The notes beneath the pieces are model-generated. The model was not told the origin of the DNA, made no database searches, and saw nothing but the letters and a program-made list of their open reading frames with translations. The position numbers and the translations under genes were made by a program. A stretch of 64,000 nt of DNA from Janthinobacterium sp. ROICE36 (GTDB lineage: Bacteria > Pseudomonadota > Gammaproteobacteria > Burkholderiales > Burkholderiaceae_D): positions 1 to 64,000 of the forward strand of contig NZ_PEBS01000007.1 in NCBI RefSeq assembly GCF_002869965.1. The letters run 5' to 3'. Shown piece by piece: positions 34,001 to 43,600 of this stretch (position 1 is the first letter of the stretch; each line of letters starts with the position of its first letter).

Positions 34001-35127
34001 GCGCGTCTTCCAGGCTGCGCGCGGCCATCGCGGCAGCGGCCATCCTCGCTATCGGCATGGGATTCGGTCGCTTCGCTTTCACGGCCATCTACCCGCATAT
34101 GCTCGCGGAAGGCGTACTCAAGTTGAATGACGCCAGCCTGGCGGCCTCGGCCAACTATGCCGGTTATTTGCTGGGCGCCATCCTGGCCATGCGCGCGCGG
34201 GCCCACAGCGCGCACCGGCTGTGCTTATGGTCGGTGGCCGGCACGGCGCTGTGCTTGGGCGTGCTGGCCTTGACTATGCCGGTCTGGCTCATCGTGGCGG
34301 TGCGGGGCGTGGCGGGCGTCTTCAGCGCGCTGGCCATGGTGGCAGCGTCATTGTGGCTGCTGCAACAGCGCCGGCATGCGCGCGGCGCGCCGCTGCTGTA
34401 CGCGGGCGTGGGCGTCGGTATCGCCGTGTCGGCCGAATTGCTGGTGCTGGCAGCGCAGCTGGGCTGGCACAGCGCCGGCATGTGGTTGCTGCTGGCCGGC
34501 GTCAGCGTGCTGGCGGGGCTGGCGGCCGCGCCAGCCATTGCCGCCAGCGGCCAGGCGACCCTGGCTGTTCCGCCACAAGCCGCTGCATCGACTTTGGCGC
34601 CCGTGGCGCCCGTGCCGCTGGTGCTGCTCTACGGACTGGCGGGATTCGGTTACATCGTCACGGCAACGTATTTGCCCGTGCTGGTGGGCACGGCCTTGCC
34701 CGGCCTGAACGCCGCCCACGTGTGGGCCGTCTTCGGCCTGGGCGCGGCGCCTTCGTGTTTCCTGTGGCACCGGCTGCACGAGCGCCTGGGCACGCGCCAG
34801 GCACTCAGGCTCAATTTGCTGCTGCAGGCGCTGGGTGTGGCGCTGCCCGTGCTGGCGCCCTCGGCCATCGGCTATTTGCTCAGCGCCATCCTCGTCGGCG
34901 GCACGTTTGTCGGCACGGTGACCATCGCCATGCCGGCCGCGCAGCGGGCAGCCGTCAAGGCAGGGGCCAACATGATGGCCATCATGACGCTGGTGTATGG
35001 CGTGGGCCAGATCATCGGCCCGGTGCTGGCCGGCAGCCTGTATGCGCAGTCCCACAGTTTCAACAACGCACTTTTGGCGGCGGCCGGCGCGCTGCTGCTG
35101 GCGCTCGTTGTGAGTTTGCGCTTGTAA
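33997..35127 (+). CDS. YbfB/YjiJ-family MFS transporter
   Basis: A 376-residue, 12-segment transporter of the YbfB/YjiJ group. The signature AAAILAIGMGFGRFAFTAIYPHML spans residues 12-35 (two runs), and later ANYAGYLLGAILA, GFGYIVTATYLPVL and VYGVGQIIGPVLAG are seen. The GTG start at 33997 overlaps the LysR stop. The pairing of this MFS group with a LysR regulator is common. It ends 3 bases before the opposing serine hydrolase gene. Substrate unknown. Confidence 0.88.
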   Translation: MSASSRLRAAIAAAAILAIGMGFGRFAFTAIYPHMLAEGVLKLNDASLAASANYAGYLLGAILAMRARAHSAHRLCLWSVAGTALCLGVLALTMPVWLIVAVRGVAGVFSALAMVAASLWLLQQRRHARGAPLLYAGVGVGIAVSAELLVLAAQLGWHSAGMWLLLAGVSVLAGLAAAPAIAASGQATLAVPPQAAASTLAPVAPVPLVLLYGLAGFGYIVTATYLPVLVGTALPGLNAAHVWAVFGLGAAPSCFLWHRLHERLGTRQALRLNLLLQALGVALPVLAPSAIGYLLSAILVGGTFVGTVTIAMPAAQRAAVKAGANMMAIMTLVYGVGQIIGPVLAGSLYAQSHSFNNALLAAAGALLLALVVSLRL

Positions 35128-35130
35128 CAC

Positions 35131-36180
35131 TCACAGACCGAAGGCGCAGCGCATGAAGCCGCGCCGCAGCGCGTTGACCCTGGCGGAATCGCGCGTGTAG
35201 TACAGCTTGTTGGTCAGCAGCACCGCATAGCGGCCGCGCCGGGGGCTGAGCCAGATGGCCGTGCCGGTGAAACCCAGGTGGCACCAGACGTCGTCTTCCG
35301 GTAGCGTGCCTGCGGCCGGGTGCCAGAACAGGCCGCGCGAGGGCGTCAGGGCGCCCGTCTGCACCGTCAGCGAGGCGCGCACCCAGTCGGCGTTGAACAC
35401 CTCGCCGTGCTGCGTGGCTGATGGCGCCAGCGTCGCCCGCAGGAAGCGCTGCAGGTCGGGCACGTTTGAAAACAGCCCCGAGATGCCGCACACGCCGTCC
35501 AGCAGCCGCGTCGAAAAATCATGCGTCACGCCACACAGATGGCTGCCCGCCTGCTCGCAGTATTCGGTCGGCGCGACTTGTCTGCCGTGCGCTGCTGGCA
35601 GCGGACCATAGCCCGTGGCGTCCATGCCCAGCGGGCGCAGGACATATGCTGCAAGGGCCTGCTCCAGTGGCATGCCCAGCAGCCGCTCGATGATCAGGCC
35701 GAGGATCAGGGCTGCGCGGTCCGTGTATTCCACGGCCTGTCCCGGCTTGCCTTCCAGCGGCTCGCGCAGCACGCCGCGCACGATATCGTCGTACACCACG
35801 CCATAACTGGCGCGCAGGCGGGCGCGCAGCGGCAAGCCGGCCGTATGGGTGAGCAGCTGAAAAATGGTGACGGGTGCCAGCGCATAACCGTGTGTGCCGG
35901 GCAGCACGTCGGCCAGCCGGCTGTGCAGGCCCAGGCGGTTGTGGCGCACCAGCCAGCCCGTCAGCGACCAGACGCTGATGATCTTGGTCAGCGACGCGAT
36001 ATCGAACATGGTGTCGACCTGCATCGCCGCACTGGCGGGCTCGGGCGTGAGCCGCCCGGCAGCGCCCGCTACGCTATGGTCAAGGGTGCCCACGGCCCAG
36101 GCCGCGCCCGGAAAAATGTGCTCGTGCACGCCTACTTCTACCAGCGCTGTCAGTCTGTCTGTAAGGTTGTCTATTGGCAT
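35131..36180 (-). CDS. Serine hydrolase of the beta-lactamase class C/esterase family
   Basis: A 349-residue protein with the serine-lactamase fold. The active-site Ser63-Leu-Thr-Lys66 follows DIASL; Tyr152-Thr-Asp154 takes the place of the Tyr-x-Asn motif; LLTHTAGLPLR and CHLGFTGTAIWLSP are also typical. There is no signal peptide, so the product should be cytoplasmic and more likely an esterase or peptidase than a resistance enzyme. Its start lies 10 bases inside the end of the alpha/beta hydrolase gene, making it the third gene of a tight operon with an M14 peptidase. Confidence 0.88.
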   Translation of the reverse strand: MPIDNLTDRLTALVEVGVHEHIFPGAAWAVGTLDHSVAGAAGRLTPEPASAAMQVDTMFDIASLTKIISVWSLTGWLVRHNRLGLHSRLADVLPGTHGYALAPVTIFQLLTHTAGLPLRARLRASYGVVYDDIVRGVLREPLEGKPGQAVEYTDRAALILGLIIERLLGMPLEQALAAYVLRPLGMDATGYGPLPAAHGRQVAPTEYCEQAGSHLCGVTHDFSTRLLDGVCGISGLFSNVPDLQRFLRATLAPSATQHGEVFNADWVRASLTVQTGALTPSRGLFWHPAAGTLPEDDVWCHLGFTGTAIWLSPRRGRYAVLLTNKLYYTRDSARVNALRRGFMRCAFGL

Positions 36181-36977
36181 AGTGACTGTGTCGTGTAGGT
36201 CTGCTCATGTTCCGCCGCTGCCACCCCCAGCCAGCGCGCCACCGATTGCGCCACCCACTCCCCCTCGTCCAGTGGCAAGTCGTGGCCCGCATCGCGGTGG
36301 ATCAGGCAGTCGGCCTGCCAGGCGCGCGCCAGGCGCTGCGAGCAGCGGTGGTCCACCAATTGATCTTGTGCGCCGGCCATCACCAGCACGGGCATGGCGG
36401 GGCGGCTGTCAGGCGCGCGGTAGCGGGCGGCCGACAGCAACTGGCGCAGCGCATTACGGCGGCTGACGGGATATTCTTGCTGATATGCCCACCAGTCGGC
36501 CAATAGCGTGGGGTTGCCGACAGCATGCCGGCGGCTGGTCAGGCGCAAGATCAGCGCTTCCTGGCTGCGTGCATCGCCCAGCAGCAGCTGGCGCAGCAGG
36601 GCGCCGTAGTTTTGCCAACGCAGGCGCCGGTAAAACGGATTGAATGGCCGCATGCTGGTATTGAGCAGCACGCAGCGGGCGATTTCCTGCGGGTAGCGAC
36701 TGGCCCATTCCACGGCCACCATGCCGCCCAGCGACAGGGCCAGCAGGCGGTAGGGCGGGGCGATGCCGCGCGCCAGCAAGTCAGCGCGACAACCTTCCAC
36801 CATGGCGGCCACGCGGGTGGCGCTGTCCTGCGCGTGGCGCGTGCCATTGCCGGGCAAGTCGGGCGTGACGATGTTGGCGCCGGGCAGGGCGCGCGCCAGG
36901 CTGGCGGGAAAGCTTCCCCAGTGGCGCTGTTCGCGCATCAGGCCGCGCAGCAGGACCCAGGTGGGTGATCCGCTCAT
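36171..36977 (-). CDS. Alpha/beta hydrolase
   Basis: A 268-residue cytoplasmic alpha/beta hydrolase. The nucleophile elbow is LALSLGGM with Ser82, the acid is probably Asp205 (VMAGAQDQLVD) and the histidine is His232 (DAGHDLP), so the catalytic triad is complete. The TPDLPGNGTRH motif precedes the oxyanion region. Start and stop codons overlap both neighbours: ATGA with the M14 peptidase gene upstream and 10 bases with the serine hydrolase gene downstream. It is the middle gene of a three-hydrolase operon. Substrate unknown. Confidence 0.9.
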   Translation of the reverse strand: MSGSPTWVLLRGLMREQRHWGSFPASLARALPGANIVTPDLPGNGTRHAQDSATRVAAMVEGCRADLLARGIAPPYRLLALSLGGMVAVEWASRYPQEIARCVLLNTSMRPFNPFYRRLRWQNYGALLRQLLLGDARSQEALILRLTSRRHAVGNPTLLADWWAYQQEYPVSRRNALRQLLSAARYRAPDSRPAMPVLVMAGAQDQLVDHRCSQRLARAWQADCLIHRDAGHDLPLDEGEWVAQSVARWLGVAAAEHEQTYTTQSLCQ

Positions 36978-37990
36978 GATTCATACCATTGCGCCAGGGC
37001 GCGCCGGCGCTGCGCCTTGCGCAGCAAGCCTTCCGGCATCCAGCGGCCGTGGCTGCTGGCGGCGCGCATGAGGAAATCGAACCACACCAGGTGGCGCCGC
37101 AGCACGCGTTGCAAGCGGTGCGCAGCCGTGGGGTTGAAGATGCTGACCCGGTTGAACAACTGGCGCGGGTTTTTCTTGACCCACAGCCAAGAGCCCATTT
37201 CCAGGGTCAGCGGCAGGAACACGCGCCCGCTGTAACTGGTGCCGTTCAGGTACAGATAGTCCCACAGGTCGCCATGCGTGCGGTATTGCCGGCTTTGCGG
37301 CTCGAACACATAGTTGTGATTGGGGTAGCTCTGGCTGAACAGTTCGTCCAGCGCGCCGATCTCGGCCAGGTGCTCTATCGGCACCTTGGTATGTGCATGG
37401 GGAAACCAGATGCGGTCGCGCAAGCCGAAACCGGAATGGCAATCGAGGGCGATGCTGAACTGGCGCGACAGCAGCTCGCGCTCGACGAGGTCGCACACGG
37501 CCTGGCTTTCCACTTCCATCGCCGCGTCTGGCGCGCCGCGGTACCAGGGCAGGCGGGCACTGTAGCGTTGTCCACCCAGCATGAACGGCACTTTTTCGCG
37601 CGCGCTCAGCGGCGCATTGCGCATCAGGTCCACGCCCTGCGGATTGCAGCGCGTGGCTTGCCACATGCCGCCCGGATTGACCAGCGGCATGAACACCAGG
37701 CGCATGCTTTCCAGCTGCTGGTGCAGGGTGGCATCCCAGCGCAGGCGGGCGATCAGGCTTTCCAGGAAGGACAAAAGCACTTGCGTGCCGATGCGTTCGA
37801 GGCCGTGGATGCCGCCGAAAAAGCCCAGCACGGGCACGTCGGGGCCGGGATTGCCGAGGGCAATCGTGTACACGGGAAATTCGCGCCCATCCATGGCAAT
37901 GCGGCAGGGTGCGGTCACTTCCAGGTGGCTGCCGCCCTCGTCGATGAGGCGCTTCAGCATGACCAGCTCGGGCAGATTCTTTTCGATCAT
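36974..37990 (-). CDS. M14-family zinc carboxypeptidase-like protein
   Basis: A 338-residue zinc hydrolase of the M14/succinylglutamate desuccinylase superfamily. Zinc ligands are visible as His62 and Glu65 (GGIHGLERIG) and His185 (DCHSG); the general base is probably Glu264 (LTLEMGSW). There is no signal peptide, so it should act in the cytoplasm. It is the first gene of an overlapping three-gene operon with an alpha/beta hydrolase and a class C-type serine hydrolase. Removal of a C-terminal residue or acyl group from a peptide or amino-acid conjugate is plausible but not shown. Confidence 0.88.
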   Translation of the reverse strand: MIEKNLPELVMLKRLIDEGGSHLEVTAPCRIAMDGREFPVYTIALGNPGPDVPVLGFFGGIHGLERIGTQVLLSFLESLIARLRWDATLHQQLESMRLVFMPLVNPGGMWQATRCNPQGVDLMRNAPLSAREKVPFMLGGQRYSARLPWYRGAPDAAMEVESQAVCDLVERELLSRQFSIALDCHSGFGLRDRIWFPHAHTKVPIEHLAEIGALDELFSQSYPNHNYVFEPQSRQYRTHGDLWDYLYLNGTSYSGRVFLPLTLEMGSWLWVKKNPRQLFNRVSIFNPTAAHRLQRVLRRHLVWFDFLMRAASSHGRWMPEGLLRKAQRRRALAQWYES

Positions 37991-38175
37991 CAGGCGTCTG
38001 AATGGGAAAGTAGCAGCCAGTGTAGCCGAAATAACTGCCGCAGCAGACGTCCCGCATGGCGAAATTTGCGCACGCTGGCCATGTCACGAAGCCGTCATTT
38101 TTTGTGTGTAGGCTATTGCAGTTGACGCAAGAATTGTTTCTTGGCAATGCCCCGTTACCATGCAGTTCCACCCTC

Positions 38176-38197
38176 ACACGATAGCGACACGATAGCG
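38176..38197 (+). repeat. Tandem 11-bp repeat just before the VreA-like start codon
   Basis: ACACGATAGCG occurs twice back to back (38176-38186 and 38187-38197), ending 2 bases before the ATG at 38200. It occupies the place of the ribosome site, and no purine-rich Shine-Dalgarno sequence is visible. It may be a regulatory protein site or affect translation initiation. Confidence 0.7.
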
Positions 38198-38199
38198 AT

Positions 38200-38937
38200 A
38201 TGACAGGCAGCCCGGCATCCGTCCATGTGCTTGCGCTGGCGGGATACCTGGTACTGCTGGGTTTCCTGACCGCGGTGGGGCCCGTGCGGTCGCAAGCGGC
38301 AGAAGGCCGCGTGCTGCAGTTCGATATTGCCGTGCAAAACCTCGGCGATGCGCTCGACCTGTACAGCCGCCGCACGGGCATTGCCGTGTTGATGGACCAG
38401 CGCTACGCGCAGCGCCAGTCGGCCGCCGTACGCGGCGCGTATGCAGCGGGCGCGGCCCTGCAAGTCTTGCTGGAGGGCACGGGCCTGCAATCGCGCCTGT
38501 CCGACGCGCAAGCCGTCATCGTGTATGCTCCGGCAGGCTTCTCAGGCGCAGCGGACTTGCCTCAGGCCGCCGTCGTGGCCGCCGTCGACATCCCCGGCGC
38601 CCTGCAGGGCGGCATCGACCATGCGGCCTATGTGAGCCGGCTGCAGCATGTGCTGCTGGGGCAGCTGTGCCGTGCGGCGCAGACGCGCCCGGGTGGCTAC
38701 CGCCTGGCCCTGCAGCTGTATCTGAACCGCGCCGGCGTGGTGGAGCGCGTGCACCTGCTCGACAGCACGGGACTGCGCGCGCGCGACACGGCCATCGCGC
38801 GGGTGGTGCTGGGCATGCGCGTGGGCGCGCCGCCCCTGCCTTCGATGCCGCAGCCCGTCTCCATCCTGCTGCTGCCGCAAGGCCCAGGCAGCGAAGTCGA
38901 TTGCGCCGCTGGCGCGCCGGCAAGGTTCGCGCCATGA
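38200..38937 (+). CDS. VreA-like STN/TonB-C signalling protein
   Basis: A 245-residue exported protein: signal peptide (residues 8-32, cleavage after QAA), a Secretin/TonB N-terminal (STN) domain (about 36-105; LQFDIAVQNLGDALDLYSR and LLEGTGLQSRLSDAQAVIV), then a linker and a TonB-C-like domain (about 145-232). It has no beta-barrel, so it is not a receptor. This is the VreA architecture of the Pseudomonas PUMA3 cell-surface signalling system. Its STN domain should contact the periplasmic part of the FecR-type protein encoded two genes downstream. Its stop overlaps the sigma factor start (ATGA). Confidence 0.85.
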   Translation: MTGSPASVHVLALAGYLVLLGFLTAVGPVRSQAAEGRVLQFDIAVQNLGDALDLYSRRTGIAVLMDQRYAQRQSAAVRGAYAAGAALQVLLEGTGLQSRLSDAQAVIVYAPAGFSGAADLPQAAVVAAVDIPGALQGGIDHAAYVSRLQHVLLGQLCRAAQTRPGGYRLALQLYLNRAGVVERVHLLDSTGLRARDTAIARVVLGMRVGAPPLPSMPQPVSILLLPQGPGSEVDCAAGAPARFAP

Positions 38938-39509
38938 GCATGCCCGACCTGCGCACCAAGCTCAAACGCCACCTCAGCTCGCGCTACGCGGTGCTGCGCT
39001 GGCGCCTCGAACGGGTGGTCGGCTGCAAGCACCATGCGGCCGATGCGCTGCAGGAAACCTGGCTGCGCCTCGAAGCGATGGTGGCGCCTGGCCCCGCCGC
39101 CGCGCCCGTCCACAATCCCGACGCCTATCTGCTGCGCATGGCGGCCAATATCGCCACCGATGCCTACCGCCGCGACCGCATCATCGTCACCGAGCGCGAA
39201 CGCGAAGAACTGATGCACATGGCCGACGAGGCCGGCGACGACATCAGCGATCCCGCGCGCATCGTCTCGGCGCGGCTCGACGTGCAGGCGCTCGAAGTGG
39301 CCCTGGCGGGCCTGTCGCCGCGCCGCCGCGCCATCCTGACGGCGGCGCGCATCGACGGCATGCTCAACGCGGAAATCGCCGAGCGCTTCGGTATTTCCGT
39401 GGCGATGGTCAAGAAAGAATTGCAGGCCGCCATGCGACACTGTAAAACGTGCATGGCCGATGCCGATGCCGCCCAGCGCAGCGATGTGTCGGGCCGCCGT
39501 AAATATTGA
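38934..39509 (+). CDS. ECF sigma factor (VreI/FecI-like)
   Basis: A 191-residue extracytoplasmic-function sigma factor. Region 2 spans about residues 10-75 (SSRYAVLRWRLERVVG, HHAADALQETWLRLE, NPDAYLLRMAANIATDAYRR), and region 4 about 120-172 (LAGLSPRRRAILTAARIDG, AEIAERFGISVAMVKKEL). It is the iron-starvation or surface-signalling type, which always pairs with a FecR-like anti-sigma protein. Start and stop codons overlap the VreA-like gene (ATGA) and the anti-sigma gene (TGATG). Expected target: the promoter of the giant exoprotein operon downstream. Confidence 0.92.
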   Translation: MSMPDLRTKLKRHLSSRYAVLRWRLERVVGCKHHAADALQETWLRLEAMVAPGPAAAPVHNPDAYLLRMAANIATDAYRRDRIIVTEREREELMHMADEAGDDISDPARIVSARLDVQALEVALAGLSPRRRAILTAARIDGMLNAEIAERFGISVAMVKKELQAAMRHCKTCMADADAAQRSDVSGRRKY

Positions 39510-40498
39510 TGAATCTCATGACTGCTCCTGACCGCGATCCACGCGCCCCTTTCGATACTGCCGACAGCGACGCCGCCATCGGCCAGCAAGCCGCTGCCTG
39601 GTGGGCGCGGCTGCGTGCCGATGATTTTACGCAGGCCGACGCCGACGCCTTGCGCGCCTGGTGCGCGCGCAGCCCAGCGCATGCGCGCGCCTGGCGCGAA
39701 CTGCAACACCTGTGGCAGGCGCTGGCCCCCGCCTTGAGCCGCGCCGCGGCCGCGCCACAGCGGACGAATGTGCTGGCGTTACCGGCGCGTCCCGGGCGCC
39801 GCGCCTTCCTCGGCGGCGCGCTGGCGGCCGGTGTGGCCGTGCTGGCCTTGCGTCCCCCGCTGGGGGCCTGGCCTTCGCTGCAAGAGTTGAGTGCTGACTA
39901 CCGCACGGGCACGGGCGAGCAGCGGCAAGTGGCCCTGTCGCCACAGATGTCGGTGCAGATGAATACCCAGACGCGCATCAATGTGCGGGCGCCGGAAGCC
40001 ATCGAACTGCTGGGCGGCGAGGCGGAAATCCTCGCCAGCGGCGCGCGCCAGCCCGTCACGGTGCTGGCGCGCGCGGGGCGCTTGCTGGCGCAGTCGGCCC
40101 GCTTCAATGTGCGCCACACGGACGATGCCGTCTGCGTCACCTGCCTGGCGGGCGCCGTCGACGTGGTTTGGCAGCAGCGGCGCCAGACTCTCGATGCAGG
40201 GCAGCAACTGGTGTACGACGACCACGGCGTGCAGGCGGCCACGGCCGCGCCTGTGGGCGAGGCGAATGCGTGGCGCACGGGCGCGCTGTCGTTTGTCGGC
40301 CAGCCGCTATCCCAGGTAGTCGATGAAATCAACCGCTACCGGCCCGGTCGGGTGCTGCTGCGCAATGCCGAACTGGGCCGCCGCCTGGTGCGCATGCGTT
40401 TTTCCATCGGGCAAACCGATGGCGCGCTGGCGATGATACGCGACCTGTATGGAGCGCAAATGACCAGCTTGCCAGGCGGCATTGTCGTGCTCAGCTGA
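39509..40498 (+). CDS. FecR-type anti-sigma factor (VreR-like)
   Basis: A 329-residue inner-membrane regulator. The N-terminal cytoplasmic anti-sigma region (about residues 20-70; AAAWWARLRADDFTQADADA, AWRELQHLWQAL) binds the sigma factor. One membrane segment (about 100-118) precedes the periplasmic FecR domain (about 135-225) and a C-terminal STN-like DUF4974 region (about 250-325). ATG at 39509 overlaps the sigma factor stop. Release by contact with the VreA-like protein is the established logic of such systems. The giant exoprotein gene starts 143 bases after its stop; I could not identify a clear promoter there. Confidence 0.92.
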   Translation: MNLMTAPDRDPRAPFDTADSDAAIGQQAAAWWARLRADDFTQADADALRAWCARSPAHARAWRELQHLWQALAPALSRAAAAPQRTNVLALPARPGRRAFLGGALAAGVAVLALRPPLGAWPSLQELSADYRTGTGEQRQVALSPQMSVQMNTQTRINVRAPEAIELLGGEAEILASGARQPVTVLARAGRLLAQSARFNVRHTDDAVCVTCLAGAVDVVWQQRRQTLDAGQQLVYDDHGVQAATAAPVGEANAWRTGALSFVGQPLSQVVDEINRYRPGRVLLRNAELGRRLVRMRFSIGQTDGALAMIRDLYGAQMTSLPGGIVVLS

Positions 40499-40641
40499 TT
40501 CCGGGTTTCTCTGCGGGGGCTGGCCAAAAATATTTTTCAAAAAACAGTATCCCTTCCGCCATCGAGCTACGTCATGGAGGCATGGACGCCTGCGCCACCG
40601 CCAGGCTCCGTTCCCTACTCTCTAGCCAGGAAACCATTGCC

Positions 40642-43600
40642 ATGACCAAGCTTCACACTGCCCAGCGCCCAGTCCCAAACGTAGACATGGGCGCGCAGCG
40701 GTCCTCCACGCTGGGCAGCCGCTTGCGGCTCACGCCGCTCGCTTACGCACTGACCACCATGCTGATGGCGGGCGCCTTTACCACGCCGGCGTGCGCGCAG
40801 CAGGCATTCAGCGGCGGCTGGTTCGCGGCCAAGGGCGCGGCGCAACATACGGCGGCCAGCTCGGGCCGCTTGCCGAATGGCCAGCCGCTGCCGCTGGGCA
40901 GCCGGCCCGAGGGTCAACAACAGCAGGCGAACCAGCAATTGCAGCGCTCGCTTAACAACCTGAATCTGGCCGCACGCGCCATTGCCGCGCAGCAAGCATC
41001 CCAGGCGCAGGCGCGCCAGGCTGCCGCCGGCGGCGCCAGCGCGCCAAATGGCTTGGCGCAGGGCGGCTTGCAGGTCGACACCAATAGCCTGACGGCCGGC
41101 TGGCTCAACGCCCAGGCACCCGTGCAGACGGTGGCGGCGGGCAAGACGGCCGTGGTGGTGCAGCAGACGGCGGACAAGGCCATCCTGAACTGGGAAACGT
41201 TTAACGTGGGCAAGGACACGACCCTGACTTTCCAGCAGCAGAAGGATTGGGCCGTGCTGAACCGCGTCAACGATCCGCAAGCACGTCCCAGCCAGATCCA
41301 GGGCCAGATCAAGGCCGATGGCACGCTGCTGCTCGTCAACCGCAACGGCATTGTGTTTACCGGCACCAGCCAGGTCGATACGCGCAGCCTGGTGGCGGCC
41401 GCGGCCCGCATCGGCGACGCACAATTCCAGAAGGAGGGGATCTACAGCCCCGGCACGGCGGGCGCCACGACGTTTGCCGATGCGGCCGGCAAGGTGCAGG
41501 TGCAGGCGGGCGCGCGCATCGCCAGCAATATGCCCAAGGGCAGCACCGAAGGCGGCGGTTATGTGATGCTGTTGGGCAAGGAAGTCCACAATGGGGGTGA
41601 AATCAGCACACCCAAGGGCCAGGCCCTGCTGGCCGGGGGCGACAGCTTTACCATCAAAAAGGGCGTGGGTACGGATGGCAACCCGCTGTCGACCACGCGC
41701 GGCAGCGAAGTCACGCCGCAGTTCGCGGCCGGCAGCACGGCGGGCAAGGTCGTCAACACGGGCCTGATCCAGGCGCGCGAAGGCGACATCACCCTGGCCG
41801 GGCGCACGGTGCAGCAGGACGGCGTGCTGTTCGCGTCCACCACCACGGCCACGCGCGGCACCATCCACCTGAACGCGCTGGGCAGCGAGGCGGCTGTCAC
41901 CCTGGGACGCGGCGCCACCACGGCCATCCTGGTGGAGGACGACGGCAAGACCACGGCGCTCGACAGCCAGCGCGACGCCATGCGCGGGCCGGTCGTGACG
42001 TCCACGGAAAATATTCTCGCCGTGAACGACCGCCGCGACCAGTCGCGCATCGAGATCGGCAGCGCCGGCACGGTGGAATTCATGGGCGACTCGCTGACCC
42101 TGGCCACGGGCGGCCAGATCGCCGTCAACGCCGCCAGCCGCAGCCTGCTGCGCGATGGGGCCCAGTTCGACGTGTCCGGCGCTGTGGGCGTGAAGGTGGC
42201 CATGGCGGCGAACAATGTCGAGATCAATGTGCAGGGCAACGAGCAGCGCGACGCGCCCGTCAACCGCGACGGCAAGGCCTTGATCAACAACAATATCTGG
42301 GTCGATCGCCGCAAGCTGGTGCTGGTGCCAAAGGGCACGAACGGCGACGACAGCGACCGCTGGTACACGGCGGGCGGCTTGCTGGAAGTGGCCGGCTACC
42401 TGGGCACGCAGGGCCATTCCGTCAGCGAGTGGATGGCGCAAGGCGGCACGGTGAGCTTCGGCGGCAAGGATGTCGTCACGCAGCTTGGCTCCAGCATCAA
42501 CCTGTCGGGCGGCACGCTGGACGTGCAGACGGGCGCGCTGCGCCAGACCTGGCTGAAAGGCGCGGACGGCAAATTGTATGAGGCGGGCAGCGCGCCTGCC
42601 GACTTGCCGTACGCGGGCGTATACAAGGGTTACGAGGAAGAACATGCGCGCTGGGGCAAGGATGCCAGCGCCCACTACGCCAATCCATTGATCGCCGCGC
42701 AACAGCGCCTGGAAAACGGCTACACGGTGGGCCGCGATGCGGGCAAGCTGGTGGTCGCCACCGGTTCGGCCGTGCTGGAAGGGGGCATCGCGGGCGAGGT
42801 TTTCCAGGGCGAGCGCCAGGCGCTGCTCGACGGCTACCAGCAGTCGCAGCTGGCGGCCGCGCAGCGGGGGCAGCTGATCGTTGGCCAGTATCAGCCGATG
42901 TTCGACCAGCGCACGGGCGTGCTGCAGCATGTGCTGTCGGCCGTCATGGACGAGGTGCGCCTGACGCGCGTGCAAGACGGCATCGCCGCCGGCCTGGCCG
43001 TGGCAGGCGCGCTGGCGCCCGAGCGCCAGGGCAAGCTGTTGCTCGATACCAACTTGCTGAACGAACAACAGCTGGGCGCCATCCGCATCGCCGCCAAGGG
43101 CGCGATCACGGTCGACAGCGCGCTGCAGGTGGCCGACGGCGGCAATATCACCATGTTCGGCAAGGACGTGGCCATCAATAGCAGCCTGCGCAGCCATGGC
43201 GGCAGCATCCTGGCCGGCAATGTGCTGAACCAGATCGGCGCGCTGGGCATGCTCGATACCTTCGTCAATCCGGGCGCACCCTTGGGCAAGCTGGTGCTGG
43301 CCGATGGCGTGAGCCTGGACACCAGCGGCTTGCTGGCCAATGTGCTGCGCGACCCGCTGGCCGCCGCCGGCCTGCCGTATGTGAACGGCGGCAACGTGTC
43401 CCTGCGCGCGGTTGGCGACGTGCGCATCGGCAGCGCCAGCCTGATCGATGTCAGCTCGGGAGCCGCCATCCTGTCGCAGGCGAAACAGCAGGGCGGCAAG
43501 GGCGGCAACCTGACCCTGGCCAGTTACGGCGCGCAGGCCGACCTGCTGCTGGGCGAAGGCGCGCAAGTGCGCGGCCATGGCGTGCAAGGCGGCGGCAAGC

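Noticed and set aside
35521-38125. Plus-strand open frames opposite the three-hydrolase operon
   Set aside because: Antisense to genes with complete catalytic motifs and with no recognisable protein features.
40582-40641. Upstream ATG extending the exoprotein by 20 residues
   Set aside because: The ATG at 40642 has AGGAAA at good spacing and puts the signal peptide closer to the N-terminus; the extension looks like untranslated leader.
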